Below, piece by piece: positions 57,062-64,000 of a DNA stretch of 64,000 nucleotides. Location: positions 396,160-460,159 of the forward strand of contig BFEA01000422.1 of assembly GCA_003427395.1 (NCBI GenBank), in the 5' to 3' direction. The position numbers and the translations under genes are program-made. Numbering within the stretch: the first letter of the stretch is position 1; each line of letters opens with the position of its first letter. A model generated the notes under the pieces. That model saw only the letters and a program-made list of their open reading frames with translations, did no database searches and was not told the origin of the DNA. This DNA comes from Chara braunii. Taxonomy: Eukaryota > Streptophyta > Charophyceae > Charales > Characeae.

Positions 57062-57780
57062 AATCGGATACCGGATTGCTGATTGTCCAACAACCACCAA
57101 TACCCTCGTTCTATTTGAATCGGTGCCACTATGAAAAATTCAAAATCGGCCACGAATGAAGATAGGCGTTCTCAAACTGATCGTGCTTACCTGTTGGCCG
57201 ACAAGCTTGCTGGTTAGTTTGTCGATAAAGAGAAGTGGGAGAGAGTTCAACCCCTAGATCGGTTCCGCGGGGAAAGGTTTCCGACATAGAATGATCTGGA
57301 CAAACGCTTGGCCCTCAGGAACACATCTGAATCACTCCGCTGATTAAACCTACATTATTTATTTATTTATTTATTTATGTTTATCCATTTATTTATTCAT
57401 GTTTATCCTTTTATATTTATTTATTTATTTATTTATTTATTGAAATCCCTTTTACTCTTGCTCGCGATCGTCAATTACGTACAGCACTCCCCTCGAGATA
57501 AAAGGGTTGGCGATGCACCTTCAACTGAAACTTTGGTTGGTCTGGTATCTTCGAAAATCGATTATACGGTGAAATTCAAAAAGTTGCTATTTGAATTCGT
57601 TGATGATATTTGCATTGATGGTGATTCCGCCTCAAATCAGAAAGGCATCATTCTCAACATATAGATCGGGGGTGTGACAGGCAGCTCAAACCCCGAGATC
57701 CTGCTGGTTGCTGAGGACCTCGGAAGTGGGCGCAGCGAGTGACAGGCGCTGTAGCCCTTGGCTTGAGCGAGCAAACGGGT
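57062..57780. other. No gene recognised; (ATTT)n microsatellite
   Basis: TTTA/ATTT repeats at 57354-57442 with interruptions. Downstream, a short frame (KIDYTVKFKKLLFEFVDDIC, to 57663) looks protein-like but has no start beyond the repeat and no recognised domain. Confidence 0.55.
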
Positions 57781-57886
57781 ACCCTTCCCGGGTTTCCTCA
57801 TAACTTTGGCGTCGTTGCCGGGGAGGGGACTGCACCCTTCCCGGGTTTCCTCATAACTTTGGCGTCATTGCCGGGGAGGGGACTGC
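57781..57886 (+). repeat. Duplicated 53-bp unit with tRNA-Asp-like primer-binding site
   Basis: Two 53-bp units (57781-57833, 57834-57886), each with TGGCGTCGTTGCCGGGG or a one-base variant (57807-57823, 57860-57876). Plant Ty3/gypsy elements commonly use TGGCGCCGTTGCCGGGG, complementary to the 3' end of tRNA-Asp, as primer-binding site. The one- to two-base mismatches fit an old copy. No gag or pol follows, so this would be a remnant. Confidence 0.5.
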
Positions 57887-58774
57887 AACCCCTAGGCCGC
57901 GGCCTTCCCCAATCAAACGCCAGTGCGCGGGCTGATTAACAGATTGCTAATTAGCCTAATTGGTTGGTTTTTCCTTGATTAATTTTGACTTTTGATATAT
58001 ATATTTTTTATTTAATTAGTTTTTTGTTGGATATCTTCCGATCCACGTGAGCTGCACCGGGATCAAAGTTCGTCCTCTCGTCGAGGGGAACATTTTGAGA
58101 CGTTTCTCAAAAAATTCTAACGGCTAAAAAAATAGATATGAAAATTTTTGTATTTTTCTGAATAAAATTCCGAAAATCATGAATTTCTTTTTATTTTAAT
58201 TATAAAGAAAAAAGTGAAATAAGGGGAACCTTGCCCCAGCCAAAGTTTTTCCTTGTAAATTCCCCGACATTTTGGGACCCTAGTCGGGGAAAACGGACTT
58301 CATTTACGAAAACGGCGGGCTCCAACAGAAAACCAAAAATAATAGAAAATAAGGACTCCGAGGAAATTGGATTTTCTTTGGAATTTTGTTAGAATTAAAA
58401 GAAACAAAAATAAAGGAAAGCAATCTGATAACTTTCCTTCTTGGGCTTAGGAGAATGTAGCAATAACTTACCGCGAAGAGTTGGGGTTTACGGTGCGCGT
58501 ACAGCAGCGCGCAAAAACCCTAAGCCATAATCAGGGAAATTCTAATTAGGGGAAACCCTAACTAGGGAAAACCCCAATTGGGGGTCGTCTAAGTAACGAA
58601 AACATATAATACTGTGTTAAAGGTTAAAATCAACGTGCGGCCAGGAAATTGGAAAGATTTTATTTTATTTTGAACTTTCTTAATATTACAGATAAACTCG
58701 AAATAATTATTTAAAAAATTATTAAAATTGAATTTCCGCCTTTTAAATCATTTGGTTTGAGTTTTCGTTCCCGC
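57887..58774. other. No gene recognised; AT-rich
   Basis: AT-rich with short GGGGAAACCC-type inverted words at 58540-58590. No coding similarity seen. May be LTR or untranslated sequence of the retroelement suggested by the primer-binding site. Confidence 0.5.
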
Positions 58775-58875
58775 AACCTCGATTCAGGGACATTTTTCCG
58801 AGCCCCATCCCGACGGGGGGAGAGAAATTGCTGCCGAAATCTTTGCGAATTATTTTAATTTAAAGTTTGTTATTT

Positions 58876-58920
<45 letters not shown>

Positions 58921-59204
58921 GTGTATGTTTGTTTGTTTCACTTTTCTATTAACTTTTGCTTATTCGAGGGGCTTTTTCCCAAACCCCATCCCAATGGGGG
59001 GATGGAAACTGTTGTTGAAAGTTTTCAAGATTTCCCTTTTAATTTGAATTTTTGCTAATTAATTAACAAAAATATTTAAAAATCAAGTAAAAATCAATTT
59101 TTCTTTTTTCCATTATTCCTTTTGGTATTCCCCTCTCTGGCAGCGCTGTTAGAGGGCTTCGCCCGAACCCCATCCCAACGGGAGGAGGCAAAATGCTGCC
59201 GAAA
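58775..59204 (+). repeat. Diverged ~182-bp tandem repeats with CCCCATCCC motif
   Basis: The string CCCCATCCCRAYGGG occurs at 58803, 58984 and 59168 (spacing 181 and 184), each time followed by a GAAA.TG.TG..GAAA.TTT-like sequence. A (TA)n run lies at 58879-58914. The same motif is present inverted near 42860. Confidence 0.75.
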
Positions 59205-59704
59205 TTTTGGTAAACAGACCCTTTATGGGTCATTCTGTATTCCACTAGGGGCGGGACTTTGCTTAACGCATTTATTTGGGGGGGTTACCCATTCTCTATT
59301 TTTTGACACATCGAAAGGGGTCAGTGTTTTTAAAAAAAAAGGGGGATGTTTTTTTTGCGAATGATATGGGGTTTACCTGCTATCGAGGGTATTTTCCCGA
59401 TTCGAGCCCAGGAACTTGGCCGCTTTCACTACACAGGTTAAGTGATCTAGACGAAGGAGCGATTGGTTCGTATAACCGGGGCAGACGGTTGGGGGCTGTG
59501 ACCCCAGGACCCAGTACCATTTGTCGGTCTTCTGACATGGTTCCAGTCAGGGGACGGTGTTTTGATCACCTAAGCTTCGGCGGCGATTCCCGTAGGGGAC
59601 CTCGTTTCAGGATTTCAGTATTTCAGACGAACAACTGTCTGCGTTTCTCCTTTCACTTGGAGGAGAACGTGCCTTGACAGTTGTAGCACAAGCTACGGCG
59701 ACGC

Positions 59705-60353
59705 TCTGGGTGGCGGGACTATTATGCTTCGTCTTTCAGAGGACTCGTGTGCTCCTCCAGCGGTGTCTTGCTGCGTTGCCACGCATAGCCCACCTGACGC
59801 TTCTTCTCTTGCCGCCTGCTAGTGCGTGGAAGACAGTCTGCATCGTGCCGTCGCCTGTGTTGTATTCTGTTTGTTTGTCTGTGTTGATTGTTTGCCTGTG
59901 TGGCAGATACCTCCTATAGATTCATACAGGTGGTATGACGAGTGCTTATCTTCTCTACGGGACGGTTTTCGGGACATCTACGGTCTTCTCACATGTGCAT
60001 CTTCTCTTTCGGCGACCTCTTTCCCGTCGTTTTGCGGAGTTTACTTTCTTTTCGGGCGGTGCTGGTGTCAAGATGATGGGTAGAGTGGGAGTAAGGTAGC
60101 TATATATATAGGGGCAAGGCGTAGGTATGGCCCCTATCATTGGGTGAGAGCATTCTTTGATCTTTCCTCCTGAAGAGTCTATGTGCAAGATAGACGAAAC
60201 GCATCGAGGGTTTGGCCGCGTGGTCTGCGGATCGTTTTTTGTTGTATTCATGACTGATTTTTTGCGTGCGTATCGGAGTTGCTCATATTGGTGTATCTTG
60301 GCTTTGCTCCAGCTCACGCTGGATCTGTCTCGCCGAGCAGTTTTTCCTTTCCC
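59705..60353 (+). repeat. PLE pseudo-LTR, copy C
   Basis: Reverse complement of copies A and B with scattered substitutions and one short deletion (near 59820). Boundaries are taken from where A and B diverge from each other. Confidence 0.9.
60166..60209 (+). ncRNA. Hammerhead ribozyme core, pLTR copy C
   Basis: CCTC (60166-60169), CTGAAGA (60170-60176), stem II GTCTAT/ATAGAC, GAAA (60196-60199), cleavage-site C 60205, GAGG (60206-60209). Stem III keeps only the A-T pair (the second position is C opposite A). The core is intact. Confidence 0.8.
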
Positions 60354-60784
60354 GATTACCGTGACAACCGCCAGTGAGATTACACACTAGAAGGGTGGCC
60401 ACGTCTACGATATGGATATGGTTATGAGCTTGTAGTTGTAGATACTTGGTGGTACTCGCTGGTACTCGTAGGTACTCGCATATACTCGCATTTCAGTGTG
60501 TAACATATGTCGGGTTTATGATAATGGAACGCGTGTTGTTCCGGTGTCTGTTCCTCATTTCCGAGGTAGATGTGATGATTCGGATTGTTGTCCTTTTTTA
60601 TGATGTGTCGAATTCCGTTAGGGTCATTTTTCGCCAGGATTAAGTCATCTTTTCTCGCTTTGCGCCTAGGTCGATTCGGCCTCATTCCGTAGCAGATCTG
60701 ACCATTGTTGTTTTGTCTTTTATTACTAGTTTTTTTGGGGGGTAGAGGACGCAGGCCTTCGCCGTGGGTACCAGCTATGGCGGT

Positions 60785-61149
60785 GTCGTAAAAAATACCC
60801 TTACAAGGGTATTTGGTGTGTTTTCCGCAAGCCGCACGACCTCGACCTCGCCCGTTGTTGGCGCGCGAGCGGGAGGTAGTTTGGATCCTCGCTTGGGTGA
60901 GCGGCGCGCGCGGGGTATTGACGGCGAGGGGTAACCATGCGCAGCCTGGGTGTGTGCAGCGTTGTGGACTAGTGGATGCGCGGCGTTTATTCCCGATTTT
61001 ATCCTTATTTACTTAGTACTTGTTTTTATTATTTCTACCTCGATCATCAAGGCCGTCGTCGAATACGGGTCGCCGTCACGACAGACGAGGGCCTTGAGTG
61101 CGTGCCTCGCTTGACGGGCCTGCGAGTCCAGGATGTTGGCGAGAGTTTT
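60785..61149. other. No gene recognised
   Basis: Begins with a small hairpin, AAATACCCTTACAAGGGTATTT (60791-60812). GC-rich, no recognised coding. Confidence 0.5.
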
Positions 61150-61440
61150 TTACCACGCCGTTGCTAAAGGCACGACGAGGTCAGGGTCCGAGTAAGTAGT
61201 TGCACTTGAGGCAAAAGGGCCGGTAATGCTGGCTATGTACAACCCTCGTTTCGGGTCTGGTAAGATCACATGGGAGTATGCTGTATTCGCAGGATTGCCA
61301 AGATAAAGATTACAAACTGTCTCCGTGGTTGCGCTAAAGCTACCCCCTTGCGGTGTCACGGGAAGCCCCGTAGCAACGACATCCGTGCGGGGGGCTGCAA
61401 CAAGGAAACATGCGGGAGCCGCACCAGCCATCGGGTGCGA
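61150..61440 (-). CDS. Possible 3' exon of an unrecognised gene
   Basis: A minus-strand frame of ~93 codons ending at TAA 61150. A good acceptor-like string, TTTCCTTGTTGCAG, lies near its start (about 61390-61403). The translation has alternating Thr/Ser/Gly and hydrophobic residues (VCNLYLGNPANTAYSHVILP, KRGLYIASITGPF), suggestive of a beta-rich, perhaps extracellular, protein, but no domain is recognised. See the splice signals at 62910-63292. Confidence 0.3.
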   Translation of the reverse strand, partial: SHPMAGAAPACFLVAAPRTDVVATGLPVTPQGGSFSATTETVCNLYLGNPANTAYSHVILPDPKRGLYIASITGPFASSATTYSDPDLVVPLATAW

Positions 61441-62910
61441 TATCTGCTACAGCAGGCGGGCGATACCGATCAGGGGTCATCCGGTAGCGTTAGGGGCAGG
61501 CTCCTTTAATAGGCCCCCTCCCATTGTGAAAATCAGTGGTCTCTACTCAGGGGAGGGGGGGCAAGGGAGCGCACCAGGGCATATGCCGCGGACCTTGTGC
61601 CCTCCAACCCATGCCGGGTGTGGGCCGTGTTGCTGCGACGCCAGTAGCCTTCGGGCGGATTGTCCTCTGCAAGCGAGCTCCCACCCACTTGTGCCGGAGT
61701 CCGGTTTCCTCCGGCCCGTGTCGGCAGATGGAGTGGTGAGAGTCTGGGCAGTAGAGCGAGCTCGCTACAGGCAGAGGGGGTGACGAGCAGGGAGGAATGG
61801 AGTGAAGCGCAGAGCCGCAGGGAGGAACGGGGCGGAGCGCTGCCGTAAAGAGGAGCGCAGTACAAAGAGTGACGAGCGCAGCGGGAGGTAGCGGGCGCTG
61901 CAGAAAGCGAAGGAGGATACCGGAGTGGAGTGCAGAGGGTGAGGCAGGGGGTATCGAGCAGCGACGGAGAGGGATTGGGGCGAGTAGATCGAATGGATCT
62001 GGGCGCATTTCCGCACCGGATTCATTTGAGAAGAGAAACTAATGGAGCAAACGAAGTGAGGGGATGAACCGGGCCGGGGTTTAGCGCCAGATGCATGCGG
62101 GAGAGGCGAAGAAAAAGGGAGACCGACAAAACGAGGCTGACGAGCGGGGAAACGGGCGCAGATAGGGATAACAGGAAGACAGGGAAGTGAAAGTGGATGC
62201 AGGCGCAAATTTGCGCCAGGTGCATTCAACGAGAGAGATGACGATGGTGGGGGCCAGGCGCAGCGGAGAAGAGTAAAGCCCGCCCGATCCTGGATGAAAA
62301 CGGGCGGGAGGAGTTTTGAAATAGGGGTTTGGGGGCCGGGCGAACGTGATTACGAGTTCAGCCCGGGTGTTAGAGGTGTAGGATGAGAAGTTAGTAGAAA
62401 AGTGGTGGCGCGGGGCTATGGCGGGAACGAGGAAGAAGGAGATGGAGAAAGGTTAGTCTGCCAACCTTCTGACGAAGTAGAATGGGAGTAGTAGTTAGGT
62501 GGGGGTTTTCGGTGTTTGCGAGTTAGACTATGAAGTTAGTTTTAAAAGTAAGTTAGTAGATTTAGAGATAGGGAAGAAAGTTCGTGCGCGGAGATGGCGA
62601 TGGGAGGGAAGAAGCAAGGGGTGAAATTGTGAATCTCGGCCGTTTCGTGATGAAAACGGGCGAGGGAGGATTCAATTTTGGGGTTTTCGGGGGTCGCGAC
62701 CCCGATCGTGTAGTTAGTTTGGCCGAAGAGTTAGTAAATAGAAAGTTAGTGGGTAAGCAGAGGGAACTGGAAAACGAGTTGGCAAGGTGCGAATGCACCT
62801 AGCCTCATTTTGGTAGCAGATTCGTAACGAATTCGCTTAGCATGTTTTTCTGCAGTTTTCCGATAGATTCATTTCGACTCAGAGGGAGAAGAAGACGAGA
62901 TTGGACTCAC
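61441..62910. other. No gene recognised; possible minus-strand intron sequence
   Basis: GC-rich with many GAGCGCAG/GGGAGG imperfect repeats (61790-61900). A second minus-strand acceptor-like string, CCTCTGCCTGTAG, occurs near 61766-61780. TTAGT-rich repeats at 62380-62760. Confidence 0.45.
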
Positions 62911-63226
62911 CTGTCTATGGGAGGCTGCGCCCGGGAGGAGTAGCCGGCCGTTGTATAAAGGATGGAGTGAATCTACCCACATCCGCGGGGCAGATTCCGC
63001 ACGTACCGTTGAGGCAGGCAGTACGAAGTCAGCCGCGGGGCCGGCGGTATAGCCATGATAAATGTCGCTGCCATCCGTTGTAACCCACATTTCCGATCGA
63101 CTCACACCGGCCCTGAGTGACCATCAAGGTGTATGAAGGGGGCCGAACTGTTGTTAGTGAGGTCGGCATACCCTGGTAGACAGTCTCCAATTGATAAGTG
63201 TCGGGCTCGTTGTTGTGACGACCGGC
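62911..63226 (-). other. Exon-like segment with consensus splice sites
   Basis: On the minus strand a polypyrimidine-AG acceptor (TGCTTCTGTCTGCAG) ends at 63227 and a perfect donor, CAG/GTGAGT, follows at 62911/62910. A 66-bp intron (63292-63227) with donor CAG/GTAAGC precedes it. No single frame is open across the 316 bp: the N-terminal half reads well in one frame (GYADLTNNSSAPFIHLDGHS) and the C-terminal half in another (EMWVTTDGSDIYHGYTAGPA), so either a one-base frameshift has occurred or the exon is not coding. Product unknown. Confidence 0.4.
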
Positions 63227-64000
63227 CTGCAGACAGAAGCAGGGGGTGACTACACGGGAAGAGAGGGTGTGCAGGGAACGAGACATGCTTACCTGGCAAA
63301 AAAGACTGACCGAGTGCGCTAAGAAGAGGGAGAGAGAGCTTGCCTCGACAAGAGAGAAGGACAGCTGATGAGGCTGGCCACTACGTACTACGCATGAACT
63401 GCTGCCGCAGCTGGAGACTGCACACAGGGTGGCTGCTCCGTGCTATCTGATTGTCGTGACTGTGAACTGTGCGCGGAGACTGCAGCTGACCACCATTGTG
63501 CGTTGCTGCGGCACCTATGGGCTGTGCCCGGGCAGTTGATGCGGGTTGTTATATGTCGCTGCGTACCGATGGTGACTGTTATAGGCAGTTCCGCGACAGC
63601 AGTCGGGCGGAGGAGTGTTGGGTCTCGAGGAGATGACTAGGCCTTGCGAGTAGGGGGTTTAGTGCTACAGGTCAGAGGGACGACGGGCGCCCGACTTTGG
63701 CCGATTGACTCTGGAGGTGAGCCAAGCTGTTACTATTTGGCTACCATTGCGGGACCCTCAGGCGACTGAAGGTGCCAAGGCCCTCTCCTGCGAGTCTGAG
63801 AGCACCCTTCTTGGATCTGAACGACTATAAATTTTCTCATTCTGCCTTTCTAACTCTCAGTCTAGTCTCTAGTTACGAGAGGAAGGCGGCAGGCGGGATT
63901 GCAACCCGTAGGTCCGCGTCAAAACTCTGTGGGGAGTCCACCCACCGATTGCGGGAGCTCTGCCGGAACTCAGGAGTAGTTCTGGAGGCAGGGAATCGTC
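63227..64000. other. No gene recognised
   Basis: Contains the 66-bp intron-like segment at 63227-63292 (minus). The rest is GC-moderate sequence without recognisable coding on either strand. Confidence 0.5.

Larger units (their letters stand above)
59205..60784 (+). mobile_element. PLE fragment: 3' end, pLTR and 5' end of the same family in one piece (copy C)
   Basis: In the + direction, 59205-59704 matches the 3' end of the minus-strand PLE (44790-44267), 59705-60353 matches the pLTR, and 60354-60784 matches its 5' leader and the start of the CCHC region (50485-50060). The order 3' end - pLTR - 5' end is what the junction of a head-to-tail tandem would give. It is truncated at both sides and encodes no complete protein. 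Confidence 0.85.

Noticed and set aside
58490-58590. AAACCCTAA-like words as an interstitial telomere array
   Set aside because: Only isolated, non-tandem occurrences.

Overview
The window reads as a repeat-dominated nuclear region of a large plant-lineage genome. I found no intact, confidently recognisable host gene. It contains plant-type L1-like LINEs, Ty3/gypsy remnants, hAT and CACTA-type DNA elements, and a Penelope-like element (PLE) whose GIY-YIG nuclease lies N-terminal to the reverse transcriptase. That permuted PLE layout is known from green-lineage and protist genomes. A charophyte alga such as Chara is my best guess, but this is inference. The assembly has two N gaps (26407-27237 and 54013-54216), isolated N bases, many homopolymers, and a sequencing-adapter junction at 34279-34316.

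Layout. 1-3149: low complexity, no gene seen. 3150-3770: a CACTA-like terminus with 54-bp tandem repeats. 4371-11954: LINE copy 1, with 13-bp target-site duplications (TSDs) and a poly(A) tail. About 12.2-20.3 kb: LINE copy 2, same orientation and same family. 20.3-23.5 kb: low-complexity and pyrimidine-rich DNA. 23.5-25.3 kb: two copies of a ~760-bp element associated with (TA)n tracts. 25.36-35.0 kb: a decayed Ty3/gypsy element split by an 8-kb hAT transposon (26034-34021) with an 8-bp TSD. The hAT carries a BED/DUF659/hAT-dimerisation transposase, followed in the same frame by an 889-codon ORF. 35-38.7 kb: no gene seen. 38.7-41.5 kb: a 5'-truncated minus-strand LINE. 41981-42670: an unrecognised minus-strand ORF.

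43603-51144 is a minus-strand PLE flanked by two direct ~660-bp repeats (pseudo-LTRs, pLTRs). It encodes a CCHC/coiled-coil/SAP-like protein, then GIY-YIG, then RT. Its RT is interrupted by a 1.5-kb non-autonomous hAT relative (44960-46497) with its own 8-bp TSD and a large internal palindrome. A third pLTR with both flanking PLE ends lies on the + strand at 59205-60784. Each pLTR contains a recognisable hammerhead ribozyme core. A second, sequence-unrelated hammerhead lies at 51520-51569 (+), just upstream of another CCHC/coiled-coil/SAP-like ORF (51894-53523). This suggests a second PLE-type family. 53.5-59.2 kb holds microsatellites, a 36-bp tandem repeat, a duplicated tRNA-Asp-like primer-binding site and an AT-rich tandem repeat. 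60.8-64 kb is GC-rich and shows good splice-site consensus on the minus strand, but no gene I can name.

How the parts work together: almost everything is selfish DNA, mostly inactivated by frameshifts, stops, deletions and nested insertions. The nesting gives a relative chronology: Ty3 before the 8-kb hAT, and PLE before the 1.5-kb hAT relative. The most noteworthy system is the pair of ribozyme-bearing PLE families.
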